Assembly: GCA_013289265.1 (NCBI GenBank)
Contig: JABDAH010000008.1
Span: 1 to 59,336, forward strand
DNA: 59,336 nt
DNA from: Alphaproteobacteria bacterium
Lineage (GTDB): Bacteria > Pseudomonadota > Alphaproteobacteria > UBA9219
Reading direction: 5' to 3'
Shown piece after piece: positions 26,660 to 38,353 of this stretch; the stretch's first letter is position 1; each line of letters opens with the position of its first letter. Made by a program: the position numbers and the translations under genes. The notes below the pieces were generated by a model, which ran no database searches, was not told where the DNA came from, and was given only the letters and a program-made list of their open reading frames with translations.

Positions 26660-28684
26660 ATGTCGCCTGCTGCCACCGCAACCGCTGCCGTATCACCTAC
26701 TGCAACTTTGTCTGCCATTGACCCTGCGCACAAGGATATGGCCAATGCCATTCGCGCACTGGCGATGGATGCAGTGGAGCAAGCCAAGTCCGGCCACCCC
26801 GGCATGCCTATGGGCATGGCTGATGTCGCTACGGTTTTGTGGTCGCAGTTCCTGCGCTTCGATCCGGAAAATCCCGCATGGCCAGATCGCGATCGTTTCA
26901 TTTTGTCTGCCGGGCACGGCTCCATGCTACTTTACGCGCTGGGATATTTGTCGGGCTATAAAAAAGTAACGCTGGAGGAGTTAAAGAAATTCCGTCAGTT
27001 GGGGAGCCTAACGCCCGGTCATCCCGAACATGACGTCGATATGGCGATTGAAACCACCACTGGCCCGCTGGGGCAGGGGATTTCGAACTCCGTTGGTTTT
27101 GCGCTGGCGGAACGTATCCTCAATGCGCGTTTTGGGAGCGATCTTGTCGATCATTATACCTACGTCATCGCTTCCGACGGCGATTTGATGGAAGGCATCA
27201 GTCACGAAGCCTGCTCGCTTGCGGGGCATTTAAAACTCGGCCGCCTGATTGTTTATTATGACGATAATAAAATCTCCATCGATGGCTCAACGGAACTCTC
27301 TTTCACCGAAGATGTGCAGGCGCGGTTCCGTGCTTATGGCTGGCATGTGCAGGCGATTAGCGGGCATGATCCCGCCGCCATTAAGGCTGCAACGGAAGAA
27401 GCGCTAAAGGTTACGGATAAGCCCTCACTCATCGCCTGTAACACAATCATCGGTTACGGCTCGCCCAAGAAACAGGGCACACATCATTCGCACGGCGCGC
27501 CGCTCGGTGCCGATGAAATCAAGGCCGCGCGTGAACATCTGGCCTGGCCGCATGAAGCTTTCGTCGTGCCGGAAAATATTTTGCAGTCATGGCGCAAGAC
27601 CGGTTCGCGCGGCAAATTGGAAAGCGCGGCCTGGCAAAAACGTTACGCGGCATCCGCCAGTCGCGGCGAGTTTGACCGTGTGATGAAGGGTGAGCTTGCG
27701 CCCACCGTCGAAGATGCGATTACAAAATTAAAGCAAAAAGTTGCTGCGGAAAAACCAAAACATGCGACACGCCAGTCTTCCGGTGCGGTGCTGGAAGCCT
27801 TGCTTCCAGTGATGCCCGAATTGATCGGCGGTTCTGCCGACCTGACGCCAAGCAATAATACCCAAGTGAAAAATTTCGGTCCGGTCACACCGGATAATTA
27901 CGGCGGGCAATATATTCATTTCGGCGTGCGCGAACATGCGATGGCCGCAGCGATGAACGGCATGGCCCTACATGGCGGGCTTATTCCCTACGGCGGCACC
28001 TTTATGCAATTTGCGGATTACTGCCGCCCCAGCATTCGCCTCGCCGCCTTGATGCATCAGCGCGTCATCTTCATCATGACGCATGACAGTATCGGCCTTG
28101 GTGAAGATGGCCCCACGCATCAACCGGTGGAACATCTGGCATCATTGCGCGCGATCCCGAACCTGCTGACCTTCCGCCCCTGCGACGGCATTGAAACGGC
28201 GGAGTGCTGGGAGCTGGCGCTGAAGAATAAAAACCGTCCGAGCCTGCTGGCGCTCAGTCGCCAGGGCTTACCGACAGTGCGCGGCACCAATACCGATAAT
28301 CTGTCGGCGCACGGTGGTTACATATTGGCTGAAGCCGAAGGTCCGCGTCAGGTGACGATTATGGCAACCGGCTCCGAAGTCAGCATCGCCCTCGATGCGC
28401 GTCAGCAGTTGCAGAAAGCAGGCATCAATGCTGCTGTTATCTCTATGCCTTGCTGGCTATTGTTTGACGAGCAAACGGCTGAATACCGCGCCTCTGTCCT
28501 CGGCACAGCGCCGCGCATTGCGATTGAGGCAGGCATCCGTCAGGGCTGGGATAAGTATCTGGGCGATAACGGTATTTTCATTGGCATGACCGGCTTCGGC
28601 GCCTCCGCCCCAGCCGAAAAACTCTATGAGCATTTCGGGATCACGGCCATGAAAGTAATTGACGCTGCTAAAGCACTTGTGTGA
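26660..28684 (+). CDS. tkt: Transketolase
   Basis: Transfers two-carbon units between sugars in the pentose phosphate pathway, with thiamine diphosphate. A 674-residue protein. Conserved motifs are [15 protein letters not shown] near the N-terminus, [13 protein letters not shown] (the TPP-binding GDG), [12 protein letters not shown], and [19 protein letters not shown] in the pyrimidine domain. I chose the ATG at 26660, preceded by AGGA, because the upstream 34 residues of the open frame have no family match. Confidence 0.96.
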   Translation: MSPAATATAAVSPTATLSAIDPAHKDMANAIRALAMDAVEQAKSGHPGMPMGMADVATVLWSQFLRFDPENPAWPDRDRFILSAGHGSMLLYALGYLSGYKKVTLEELKKFRQLGSLTPGHPEHDVDMAIETTTGPLGQGISNSVGFALAERILNARFGSDLVDHYTYVIASDGDLMEGISHEACSLAGHLKLGRLIVYYDDNKISIDGSTELSFTEDVQARFRAYGWHVQAISGHDPAAIKAATEEALKVTDKPSLIACNTIIGYGSPKKQGTHHSHGAPLGADEIKAAREHLAWPHEAFVVPENILQSWRKTGSRGKLESAAWQKRYAASASRGEFDRVMKGELAPTVEDAITKLKQKVAAEKPKHATRQSSGAVLEALLPVMPELIGGSADLTPSNNTQVKNFGPVTPDNYGGQYIHFGVREHAMAAAMNGMALHGGLIPYGGTFMQFADYCRPSIRLAALMHQRVIFIMTHDSIGLGEDGPTHQPVEHLASLRAIPNLLTFRPCDGIETAECWELALKNKNRPSLLALSRQGLPTVRGTNTDNLSAHGGYILAEAEGPRQVTIMATGSEVSIALDARQQLQKAGINAAVISMPCWLLFDEQTAEYRASVLGTAPRIAIEAGIRQGWDKYLGDNGIFIGMTGFGASAPAEKLYEHFGITAMKVIDAAKALV

Positions 28685-28723
28685 TACAGGCCTATAATTA
28701 GAATATTTTCGCAGGGTGTTTTT

Positions 28724-29515
28724 ATGAGTGTTTTTCAGGATTTTTTTAGAGATCTGCGCACAGCCAAGGCTGTCGGGACCGCTGAAGCCTTTTTAGGCCT
28801 CAAGCCTCGTTTTGGGTCGTTATCAGCTAGTGTTGATTTTGACAATATAGGGAATTTTCTTTCGGCCAATGGGGTGGATTGCCTAAGCTCGCGCTTGAAA
28901 AGCGTGCGTGATATCGTCTCTAAAGATTTTACTCTTCAAGGGAATACCGATGGGAAGGGACGGGATATATCCCCCATTATCAAAGACATAAATCCGTTTA
29001 TTCAAGAATTTTTATCAGCTACCGCTGCTGATTTAGAAGGCAAAGCATTTGGATGGTATATAACCAAGGCTAATTATGCTCCCCGTGAATACCAAACGGG
29101 CAATTTGAACGAAGATATCTTTATATGTAAAGGAAATTTTCGTCCTGAAATTATAGAGAATGGACAGAACGTAAGCGCTATTCTTTCCAATCAAGATCCA
29201 ATAGCTGTTTCTTCCTTCAGCGATATTAGAGATCTAAAGCCTGCTACGCTTTCATCAGAAGATTTCTACTTCCTAGCCCAGCATTTATTAATATCGGGCA
29301 AGCAGTCGCTCCGTGAGCTTTATGCTTCTGCTGAAAGAGACGATTTCGATGCGTGCCTGCCGTCGATTGAGCGTGCTGCAACTGTTCTTAAGTGCAGCTT
29401 TAAACAAGCGGGTAATTCCCAAGTTGTCTGTTCTACTGACCTTAATTTGATCAAGTCTATTCACCGGGTTGATCCGAAGCGGCTTTCGATTGAATTAACG
29501 TTGAAGCCAGCATAG
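28724..29515 (+). CDS. Hypothetical protein (263 aa)
   Basis: Not recognised. Soluble by sequence, with no signal peptide or membrane span. It mixes short hydrophobic strands and helices and has a Cys pair near the C-terminus (CSFKQAGNSQVVC). Codon use is more A/T-rich than tkt and dnaN on either side. The ribosome binding site (AGGGTG) is modest. It lies between two core genes on the same strand, so it may ride on the tkt transcript. Confidence 0.62.
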   Translation: MSVFQDFFRDLRTAKAVGTAEAFLGLKPRFGSLSASVDFDNIGNFLSANGVDCLSSRLKSVRDIVSKDFTLQGNTDGKGRDISPIIKDINPFIQEFLSATAADLEGKAFGWYITKANYAPREYQTGNLNEDIFICKGNFRPEIIENGQNVSAILSNQDPIAVSSFSDIRDLKPATLSSEDFYFLAQHLLISGKQSLRELYASAERDDFDACLPSIERAATVLKCSFKQAGNSQVVCSTDLNLIKSIHRVDPKRLSIELTLKPA

Positions 29516-29604
29516 AAATCTCACGACCCCTAGCCATCTCCCAGATTCTCTGCTATCTCATTGAAAGCGCCCGATTCTTATCGCTTCTCTGAGGCCTGTT
29601 GACC

Positions 29605-30720
29605 ATGAAATTTACGCTTGAACGCGCCGCACTCCTGAAAAGCCTTGGCCATGTGCAAAGCGTGGTTGAACGCCGCAACACTATTCCTATCCTCGCCAAC
29701 GTCCTGATCCGCGCTGCCAACAGCGATGTTTCTTTTGCCGCGACCGATATGGAAATCGAAATTAACGAGACGGTACCGGGGCAGGTGGCAAAGCCCGGCG
29801 CGATCACCGCGCCCGCCCATACCCTCTATGAAATCGTGCGCAAATTGCCGGAAGGCGCGCAGGTTGAGCTGTCTGCCGCGAATAGCAATCAGCTGACTTT
29901 GTCCTCAGGCCGTTCGCATTTCAAACTGGGCTGCCTGCCGGTTGAAGATTTTCCGAAAATGCCGGAAGGGGACCTGAAACATAAGTTCAATCTCTCGGCA
30001 TCAGATCTTCGCGCCTTAATCGACCGCACCCGTTTTGCGATGTCGACGGAAGAAACGCGCTATTACCTCAACGGTATTTACCTGCATACGGCGAAGAACA
30101 AAAATGTTGAAGTGTTGCGCGCCGTAGCAACCGACGGCCACCGTTTGGCCCGGGTTGAAATGCCTGCCCCCGGCGGCGCTAAAGGCATCCCCGGTATTAT
30201 TTTGCCGCGCAAGACAGTTGGTGAAGTGCGTAAGTTGATCGAAGAAAGCCCCGGCGAAATCGAAATCGCCTTAAGCGAAGCCAAGGTTCGCTTTACGTTT
30301 GACGGCGTTGTCATCACATCCAAACTCATCGATGGCACTTTCCCGGATTATGAGCGTGTTATCCCGAGCGGCAATGACAAGGTGATGGAAGTGGACGCCC
30401 GTGTGTTCGCCGCCGCTGCTGACCGCGTTGCCACAATCTCTTCCGAAAAATCACGCGCTGTAAAACTCAGCGTGACGCCGAGCCATCTGGTGCTGAGCGC
30501 AAACTCACCGGAAGCCGGAAGTGCGACGGAAGAGCTGGAAGTCAAATATGACGGCGCGTTGCTGGATATCGGTTTCAACGCGCGTTACCTGCTGGATATC
30601 ATGCAGCAGATCGAAGGCGAAGGCGCGCGCTTTAACCTCGCCGATGCCACGGCTCCCGCCATCATTCAGGATGTCGCCGACGCCAGCGCGCTCTATGTCC
30701 TGATGCCGATGCGGGTGTAA
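29605..30720 (+). CDS. dnaN: DNA polymerase III beta sliding clamp
   Basis: A ring-forming processivity clamp of 371 residues, the normal length. The N-terminus MKFTLERAALLKSLGHVQSV with RRNTIPILANVLI and the third-domain tail ending in SALYVLMPMRV are diagnostic. I use the ATG at 29605; an upstream TTG would add two residues. In this genome dnaN is not beside dnaA or recF in the window. Confidence 0.97.
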   Translation: MKFTLERAALLKSLGHVQSVVERRNTIPILANVLIRAANSDVSFAATDMEIEINETVPGQVAKPGAITAPAHTLYEIVRKLPEGAQVELSAANSNQLTLSSGRSHFKLGCLPVEDFPKMPEGDLKHKFNLSASDLRALIDRTRFAMSTEETRYYLNGIYLHTAKNKNVEVLRAVATDGHRLARVEMPAPGGAKGIPGIILPRKTVGEVRKLIEESPGEIEIALSEAKVRFTFDGVVITSKLIDGTFPDYERVIPSGNDKVMEVDARVFAAAADRVATISSEKSRAVKLSVTPSHLVLSANSPEAGSATEELEVKYDGALLDIGFNARYLLDIMQQIEGEGARFNLADATAPAIIQDVADASALYVLMPMRV

Positions 30721-30726
30721 CGGATT

Positions 30727-31215
30727 TTATCCGTGAACTAAATCGCGAAGCATGCCCACGGCGATCACGGTTGTAGCGGCGCGCATTTCGCCGGAACTGC
30801 CGCGCCGTTCGCTTGGTTTTCTCTGGGTTACCGTTAAGGCTTTCAGCCATGCGGGTTTGGCGCCGCTGTGTTTGTAGCGCCAGACAGGACGTTTAAGTTC
30901 TCTTTGTGCGACTGTCATATCCAGCAAAAGAGAGGGTTTTTTCTTATCCTGTAGAAGCTGAGCTTTGCCACCCTTCATGTGCGTGACCGCATTGTCAAAA
31001 ATTTCTACGAATTTATCCGTACCCTGTTTTGTTGACAGAAAACCGTCCACATCGAGAGCTTCGGCGCGGGCTTGTAATTCTGTTGCCCATTCTATGCGCT
31101 TGGCGTAATCCTCGTTTGTGTCCATGGGCAACCCAAGTGCTCTATAAGCTTCTTGCTTGATCTGCCACAACATGCCCCTATAATGCGCCATAATAAGTGG
31201 ATCTATATCAGCCAT
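30727..31215 (-). CDS. Hypothetical protein (162 aa)
   Basis: Not recognised. A helical, mildly basic protein with no signal peptide. The N-terminus MADIDPLIMAHYRGMLWQI is followed by Lys/Arg-rich middle and end (KKKPSLLLDM, RKPSERRGS). The ATG is preceded by AAGGA and a T-rich spacer. Convergent with dnaN across 6 bases. Possibly a nucleic-acid binder from its charge, but this is a guess. Confidence 0.6.
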   Translation of the reverse strand: MADIDPLIMAHYRGMLWQIKQEAYRALGLPMDTNEDYAKRIEWATELQARAEALDVDGFLSTKQGTDKFVEIFDNAVTHMKGGKAQLLQDKKKPSLLLDMTVAQRELKRPVWRYKHSGAKPAWLKALTVTQRKPSERRGSSGEMRAATTVIAVGMLRDLVHG

Positions 31216-31368
31216 AAAATATTCCTTTTAAAATTACTTTTGCAGACAATATTCGTAACACTCGGCAGATAACCCGGTCAATGACGCACTAATGCTTGCG
31301 GTTGCCGCGGTAAAAACTTAAGCAAAACAACTCTTAACCATATGAATCTGCTTATATTTATACATGGA

Positions 31369-31396
31369 TTGAATCTGGCGTATTCTTTACTATATG
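31369..31396 (+). promoter_or_regulatory. Candidate sigma70-type promoter of ftsH
   Basis: TTGAAT (31369-31374), a 16-base spacer and TATATG (31391-31396) lie about 97 bases before the ftsH start, within the 277-base gap shared with the reverse-strand orphan. Sequence match only. I see no clear sigma32 site, although ftsH is a heat-shock gene in many bacteria. Confidence 0.3.
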
Positions 31397-31492
31397 TTTA
31401 GGCAGATCACCGACAATATCGCACTGCGGTATTAGCCACAAAATGGCCACAAGCGCATGGCCTGCTTCTTATGAAATTGAAAGGCGCGTCAC

Positions 31493-33442
<1,950 letters not shown>

Positions 33443-33457
33443 CGAAAGGCCCTGATT

Positions 33458-33485
33458 GAGTTGAATGTCTAAACACATTCAACTC
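33458..33485. terminator. Hairpin between ftsH and the VanX-like gene
   Basis: A perfect 11-bp stem GAGTTGAATGT/ACATTCAACTC with a six-base loop. It overlaps the 3' end of the reverse-strand dipeptidase gene, whose stop lies in the loop. There is no T-rich tail on either strand, so it may be an mRNA 3' stability structure rather than a true terminator. Confidence 0.5.
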
Positions 33486-34284
33486 GGCCCATACAGTTCA
33501 TGTGCCTGACCCCCACTGTGGCGGCTTTGCTGCGCACTAGCTCATCTGTTGCTATGGCATAAAGCCGCAGATCTTCTTCGATGTTAGCGGGTATGGCGCC
33601 GGGTTCGCCAACAAGGTGCATGTAAGAAGGTAAATCGCTTTCCCGGAGAGGCGCGTAGTCACCCCAATAAGTAGCCGCCGCGCAGCGGTTTTCTACACCT
33701 TCTTCAAAACGGAAGTCCCACCATTCTTGTGGTAACGGCAGAATGCTTTGACCAAGAATATCAGCAGCTACGCACATGGTTGTTTCAAGATCATTACGCT
33801 TTCGGCGTACAGCGAAAATCTCAGCCAAATTTTCTGCGGGGAAGCGCGTATAATTTCTTGCAGCCGGGTTGTCGTTTAAATTATCCGTGAAGTGATCGAA
33901 GGCCGTTCCCATTTCTTCTGAAATGTTCGGCCCCAATAAAGGTTGGATGTCAATCGCCATGCCCCTGGGGTGCGCCCCGGCGCCAGGTGTCGAAACCAGA
34001 TTGGGGTCATAACCATATTGCGCCATTCTTTCCTGCGCCTCAACGGGACGCAGGCAATCATTAAGTTTGAGTGTCCATCCCATCTGGTAGCCAATAAGTG
34101 AGGCCAGCAATACAATCGGTATGATGTCTTTGTGTGCCCATAATAAATTGGCATCAGGGTGATAAAGGTTTTTGAAGTGATTATCAGGATGACCCACTCG
34201 TGCGTAAACCAGATCAGTTTTGATCGGGTAGTGGGGTTCGAATATATTGAAGGGGGCGAAATTAGTGGCAGTGAGGGTTTTCAT
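33469..34284 (-). CDS. VanX-like D-Ala-D-Ala dipeptidase, zinc ligand changed
   Basis: A 271-residue member of peptidase family M15 (VanX/DdpX). The first zinc segment AHPRGMAID has H105 and D112 in the HxxxGxxxD spacing seen in VanX, and QEWWD has the catalytic E187. In VanX-type enzymes the residue three after this Glu is the third zinc ligand, His; here D190 takes its place. The enzyme may still bind metal through Asp, bind weakly, or serve another role. I use the ATG at 34284; an earlier frame start lies in the divergent promoter region. It is divergent from the LysR gene 34388, the probable regulator. Confidence 0.75.
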   Translation of the reverse strand: MKTLTATNFAPFNIFEPHYPIKTDLVYARVGHPDNHFKNLYHPDANLLWAHKDIIPIVLLASLIGYQMGWTLKLNDCLRPVEAQERMAQYGYDPNLVSTPGAGAHPRGMAIDIQPLLGPNISEEMGTAFDHFTDNLNDNPAARNYTRFPAENLAEIFAVRRKRNDLETTMCVAADILGQSILPLPQEWWDFRFEEGVENRCAAATYWGDYAPLRESDLPSYMHLVGEPGAIPANIEEDLRLYAIATDELVRSKAATVGVRHMNCMGRVECV

Positions 34285-34368
34285 GATAAGTTCCTTTGTT
34301 TTGTTCCATGACTTAAATCTATGACTATTGTTTCGAAAGCTTTTTGTATAATTGTGTTTTCTCATCAC

Positions 34369-34389
34369 ATTATGCTATAAATGCATAAT
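34369..34389. promoter_or_regulatory. Likely LysR-type operator overlapping a start codon
   Basis: A perfect inverted repeat, ATTATGC-N7-GCATAAT. The right arm ends on the second base of the ATG (34388-34390) of the LysR gene. The T-N11-A spacing suits LysR-type binding. Binding here could block the regulator's own translation or transcription and switch on the divergent dipeptidase. This is inference from symmetry and position. Confidence 0.45.
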
Positions 34390-35197
34390 GGAACTCACCT
34401 GGATCGAAGATTTTCTGGCGCTTTACCGCACGCAGAATTTTACGGAAGCGGCAGCGCAGCGTTGCACAACACAGCCTGCCTTCAGCCGCCGCGTGCAACA
34501 GTTGGAAGAATGGCTCGGCACGACCTTGTTTGACCGCACGACAAGACCTGTGCAATTGACCGTGGGCGGTGAAGAATTTTTGCGACGAGCGCAGAGGATG
34601 AGGGAAGATATTCTGGACGCGCGTCGCATTGCTAAATCGTCGCAAAGCCATTATCCGCAAACAGTTCGCATATATACCACAACGGCTATTGCTGTGGGCA
34701 TCCTGCCAAAATGGCTGAAAGAGTGTGACGTTCTCAATCATTCTATTTTGACATCGTCAACGGGTGGATCGTTGGAGGCGTTGCGCCAGAAGCGCGCGGA
34801 TCAGATTTTGCTGCCGTGGTTTAAGGGAGATATTAAAGACACCCAGCTAAATTATGAAAAAATTGCCGAAGACAGATTGGTGCTGGTTGAAGCACCACAA
34901 GTGAAAATGCACACCATTTTTAAAAACAAAATGCTTAGTGGTCCGCTGTTGATGCATTCGCCAGGAACAATTTTCGGCGAACAGATCGCACGGCATTTAT
35001 CGGTTGCGCACATTACTTGCAATAGGCAGGTAGTTTGTGAGAGCTCGTCGGTAGAAACTTTGCTGGCGTTGGTCAAGGAGGGGTTCGGTGCAGCATGGGT
35101 GCCGCAGTCGCTCATCTCACGCGAAATTGTACGCTGCGCCGTGCCAGAAAAATTGGATGTGCCTTGCGATATTATGCTTATAACGCTTAAAAACTAG
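34388..35197 (+). CDS. LysR-family transcriptional regulator
   Basis: A 269-residue LysR protein, somewhat short. N-terminal helix-turn-helix ([36 protein letters not shown]) is intact. The ligand domain from about residue 90 is variable. I place the start at the ATG at 34388 (MELTWIEDF); there is no ribosome binding site upstream, so it may be leaderless. It is divergent from the VanX-like gene, which suggests that it controls it. Its stop overlaps the convergent phosphohexomutase gene by 11 bases. Confidence 0.88.
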   Translation: MELTWIEDFLALYRTQNFTEAAAQRCTTQPAFSRRVQQLEEWLGTTLFDRTTRPVQLTVGGEEFLRRAQRMREDILDARRIAKSSQSHYPQTVRIYTTTAIAVGILPKWLKECDVLNHSILTSSTGGSLEALRQKRADQILLPWFKGDIKDTQLNYEKIAEDRLVLVEAPQVKMHTIFKNKMLSGPLLMHSPGTIFGEQIARHLSVAHITCNRQVVCESSSVETLLALVKEGFGAAWVPQSLISREIVRCAVPEKLDVPCDIMLITLKN

Positions 35198-36578
35198 GCA
35201 GGCTCAAGCCGCTTGCTTCCAGCTGGCCGCTGAGGAGCGTTTTGAGGCGGGCAAGACCGGCCTCAGTTTGCGCTTCGGCGCGCGCCACCAGTACCGCTTG
35301 TGTGTTTGAGGCGCGCAGCAACCACCAGCCATCTTCCGTCATCACGCGCACGCCGTCGATATCGTTGACGTCGGCCTTGGCGTTTTTCAGGCGCTTTTTC
35401 ACTTCATCAATGACGGCAAATTTGCGCTCGTCACTAACAGGAAAGCGCAGTTCTGGTGTGCTGACGGTAGACGGCAGGCTATCGCGCCATTCGGCGAGGG
35501 ATTTGCCTGATGAGCCTACGATCGACAGCAGGCGGATCGCAGCATAGATCGCATCGTCATAGCCGTAATATTTATCGGCGAAGAACACATGGCCGCTCAT
35601 CTCGCCTGCCAGCGGCGATTTGGTTTCCGCCATCTTGGCCTTGATCAGCGAGTGGCCTGTCTTCCACATAATTGCTTTGCCGCCAAGTTCCGTAACCTTG
35701 TCGAACAAAATTTGCGAAGCTTTGACATCGGCGATAATCGCGGCACCCTTATGGGTTTGCAAAACTTCATGCGCGAATATCGCGAGCAGCTGGTCGCCAG
35801 CGACAATACGGCCCTTGCCGTCAATAGCGCCGATACGGTCAGCGTCACCGTCAAAGGCAATGCCGAGATCAGCTTTTTGTTCGGCTACCGCCTTTTGCAG
35901 ATCGACCAGATTCTTGGCTTCAGTCGGATCGGGATGATGATTAGGAAAACGCCCGTCGATATCGGCGAACAGTAACGTATGCTCGCCCGGCAATTGCGCG
36001 GTGACACGGTGAACAATGTCGCCGCCCGCGCCGTTACCACAATCCCAAACGACTTTTAAGGGTTTGGAGCTCGTATAATCCTGCAACAATCGCGCTGTAT
36101 AGGTTTTGCGCACATCAATGATGCGCGACGATCCTTGCCCTGCGACGAAATCATCTTTGGCGGCCATCTCCGCCAGCTTCTTGATCGCGGCGCCGTAAAT
36201 AGGGCCGCCGCCGGGCAGGTGCTTGGCCATCAGCATTTTAAAGCCGTTCTGGTCTGGCGGATTGTGCGAGCCGGTGACCATGATCCCGGCGCTGGCATTG
36301 GAATGAAAGGTAGCGAAGTAAAGCATCGGCGTGGGGCCCAAACCGATGCGGTCGACTTTAAGGCCGGTGGACAGCAAACCTTCGACCAATGCGGTTTCGA
36401 AATCCGGCGAATGGGTGCGCCCGTCATAGCCGACCATAATATGGTTGCCGCCCGCGCGCGCAACCATCGTGCCGAAGGCGCGGCCCAGGGCAGAGGCATC
36501 GGCAATATTCAGGGTTTTTCCGACAACGCCGCGAATATCATATTCACGAATAACGGTGGGATTAAATATATGGGGCAT
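35187..36578 (-). CDS. Phosphomannomutase/phosphoglucomutase
   Basis: A 463-residue alpha-D-phosphohexomutase that interconverts sugar 1- and 6-phosphates for envelope polysaccharides. The catalytic phosphoserine is S104 in [14 protein letters not shown], the magnesium loop is [13 protein letters not shown], and the C-terminal [19 protein letters not shown] loop binds substrate phosphate. Substrate preference cannot be read (AlgC/ManB group). Confidence 0.93.
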   Translation of the reverse strand: MPHIFNPTVIREYDIRGVVGKTLNIADASALGRAFGTMVARAGGNHIMVGYDGRTHSPDFETALVEGLLSTGLKVDRIGLGPTPMLYFATFHSNASAGIMVTGSHNPPDQNGFKMLMAKHLPGGGPIYGAAIKKLAEMAAKDDFVAGQGSSRIIDVRKTYTARLLQDYTSSKPLKVVWDCGNGAGGDIVHRVTAQLPGEHTLLFADIDGRFPNHHPDPTEAKNLVDLQKAVAEQKADLGIAFDGDADRIGAIDGKGRIVAGDQLLAIFAHEVLQTHKGAAIIADVKASQILFDKVTELGGKAIMWKTGHSLIKAKMAETKSPLAGEMSGHVFFADKYYGYDDAIYAAIRLLSIVGSSGKSLAEWRDSLPSTVSTPELRFPVSDERKFAVIDEVKKRLKNAKADVNDIDGVRVMTEDGWWLLRASNTQAVLVARAEAQTEAGLARLKTLLSGQLEASGLSLPSF

Positions 36579-36645
36579 GATGTGACGCTCGGGCTAAAAT
36601 AGCAGGTGCCGCATTATGCGGTAGCCCACACGTCAAGGCAAGCGA

Positions 36646-36978
36646 TCAGGCTGTAAAAGAAAGTGTTCTGCCATGGGGCTTTACGCCGCTGCCGGTTTTG
36701 ACAGGTTCTGTAGCGGCAACAACAATAGGTGCAGCGTCTTTCGGGTTGCTTTTGGCGGCAGCGGTGATGGTCTTGCCTTCTTTTTTGAAACAGGCGCCCG
36801 CCAGATGTTCGCCAATCGGTGTTGTAAAAGCGGTTATTGTTTCGCAAGCAATTTTAGAGAGACCAATTGTCGGCAGAGCAAATTGGAGGCCTAGAGAAAG
36901 CGCACCGACGGCGGCCGCTACAGCGCACACAGGACCTGCTGCTTTACAAAAAGCACCTATAATATCTTTTGCCGCCAT
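36646..36978 (-). CDS. Small membrane-associated hypothetical protein (110 aa)
   Basis: Not recognised. A hydrophobic, Ala/Gly-rich segment at residues 15-40 (GPVCAVAAAVGALSLGLQF) is probably a membrane span; it is not a classical signal peptide since charged residues precede it only weakly. The C-terminal half is polar (KEGKTITAAAKSNPKDAAP). AGGAAAT precedes the ATG. It lies alone between the phosphohexomutase and tRNA genes. Confidence 0.6.
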   Translation of the reverse strand: MAAKDIIGAFCKAAGPVCAVAAAVGALSLGLQFALPTIGLSKIACETITAFTTPIGEHLAGACFKKEGKTITAAAKSNPKDAAPIVVAATEPVKTGSGVKPHGRTLSFTA

Positions 36979-37128
36979 AATATTTCCTGTAAATAAAATC
37001 GAAAAAATTAGGTAATTAATTGCCGCTATTTATATACACTATTTTTGCCGGGATTGAAAAAACATATTTAATTTCATCGCGGCGAAAGGGTTGGTTTAAC
37101 CAACAAAAATGCGATGGTTGCGGACTAA

Positions 37129-37156
37129 TTGAGGTAAAGATTGACGCCGATATTTT
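37129..37156 (+). promoter_or_regulatory. Candidate promoter of tRNA-Ala
   Basis: TTGAGG, a 16-base spacer and TATTTT end 29 bases before the tRNA. A short palindrome (GTTGGTT-T-AACCAAC, 37090-37104) lies just upstream. The rest of the stretch 36979-37185 is A/T-rich and I see nothing else in it. Weak sequence match only. Confidence 0.3.
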
Positions 37157-37185
37157 TTCTGGCAAGAAAGGGCGTAAATCTCAAA

Positions 37186-37261
<76 letters not shown>

Positions 37262-37368
37262 TTCCTTGTCAGAAATGCTGTTGCTTCAATAGGCGATTTT
37301 TGACGAGACCGGATGGCAGGAAATATCCCGAAGAATGCCAGGATCAATTCTGCGCGACGATTAACGAA

Positions 37369-38067
37369 TTACTGCCTCACATAAAGCTCAGGGAAAGTTT
37401 TCTCCAGAGCGGCTATTTTGGGTAAATCGTTGATTATGATGTAGGGATTATCAGGATGTAGTTTGGCGAAGTTCTGATGGTAATCCTCCGCTGGGTAAAA
37501 GGCGGGCAGCGGTTCGATCGTTGTTACAATCGGTTGGCTGAAAATCCCGGCTTGATTGAGTTGTGCAATATAGGCCCGCGCCACTTTTTGTTGCTCTGGC
37601 GCATTTGTAAAAATGGCAGAGCGATATTGCGTGCCGCGATCCGGCCCCTGACGGTTGAGTTCGGTCGGGTCATGCGCCACTGCGAAAAACACCTTCAGGA
37701 TTTTGCCCAAGGTAATTTGCGTAGGGTCATAGGTCACCTGCACAGCTTCGGCATGACCCGTCGTACCACTGTTGTCCATTTCATAATGGGCGGTCTCGGC
37801 TTTACCGCCCGCATAACCGGAAATGGCTTTCACAACACCCTTGGTATGTTGGAACACAGCCTGCACGCCCCAGAAACAACCACCAGCTAAAACAATCTCC
37901 GCTTGCGGTTTGGGCGCGGATCCATTGCTTTGCATGAGAGGAGTGTCCAGAACTGGATCGGGCAGTGGGGACAGAGGCGCAGCCACTGCCATACTGCAGG
38001 CCAACCCTGTCATCGGCGCCATGCCGAGCGCTTTTTTCAGCCAGGTGGTTTTTGGTTTTTCTGACAT
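37369..38067 (-). CDS. msrA: Peptide-methionine (S)-S-oxide reductase MsrA, with N-terminal export signal
   Basis: Repairs oxidised methionine. Catalytic Cys64 is in AGGCFWGVQAVF; FFAVAHDPTELNRQGPDRGTQYRS and YHQNFAKLHPDNPY are family landmarks. The 232-residue protein has an extra N-terminal stretch of about 55 residues with a hydrophobic core (ALGMAPMTGLACSMAVAAPL) that looks like a signal peptide or anchor, so it may act in the periplasm. I use the ATG at 38067, five bases after AAGGAG. Confidence 0.92.
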   Translation of the reverse strand: MSEKPKTTWLKKALGMAPMTGLACSMAVAAPLSPLPDPVLDTPLMQSNGSAPKPQAEIVLAGGCFWGVQAVFQHTKGVVKAISGYAGGKAETAHYEMDNSGTTGHAEAVQVTYDPTQITLGKILKVFFAVAHDPTELNRQGPDRGTQYRSAIFTNAPEQQKVARAYIAQLNQAGIFSQPIVTTIEPLPAFYPAEDYHQNFAKLHPDNPYIIINDLPKIAALEKTFPELYVRQ

Positions 38068-38099
38068 AACCACTCCTTACGAATACCGTATAAACCGAT

Positions 38100-38246
38100 G
38101 TCATTCCGGAACATTTTATCTTCGCCTCTTCAGGCGAAAGAAAATGTATCCGGAATCCGATTTGGTTTCTTTATGCTTACCAGGAAAATCGGATTCCGGA
38201 TAAAGGTACATTTTTGCGAGCAAAAAAGCACCTTTTCCGGAATGAC
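38100..38246. repeat. Nested palindromic element between msrA and parC
   Basis: Terminal inverted repeats GTCATTCCGGA/TCCGGAATGAC bound a 147-bp unit. A second inverted pair (ATCCGGAATCCGATTT/AAAATCGGATTCCGGAT, about 38149-38200) lies inside, and a TCTTCGCCT/AGGCGAA hairpin sits in the left arm. The whole unit can fold as a branched cruciform. No other copy is in this window. Type is MITE-like by structure. Confidence 0.72.
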
Positions 38247-38353
38247 GTATTCATATAATTGCCCAATCATTACGGCTTTCGTAGGGCGTCGGCAGATGGT
38301 ACATAATGGCCCGATTCATTGATTCGCTGACCTTCAAACCCTGATTCTGATTA

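Noticed and set aside
38098-38322. 74-codon ORF inside the palindrome before parC
   Set aside because: Translated inverted repeat, not a gene.
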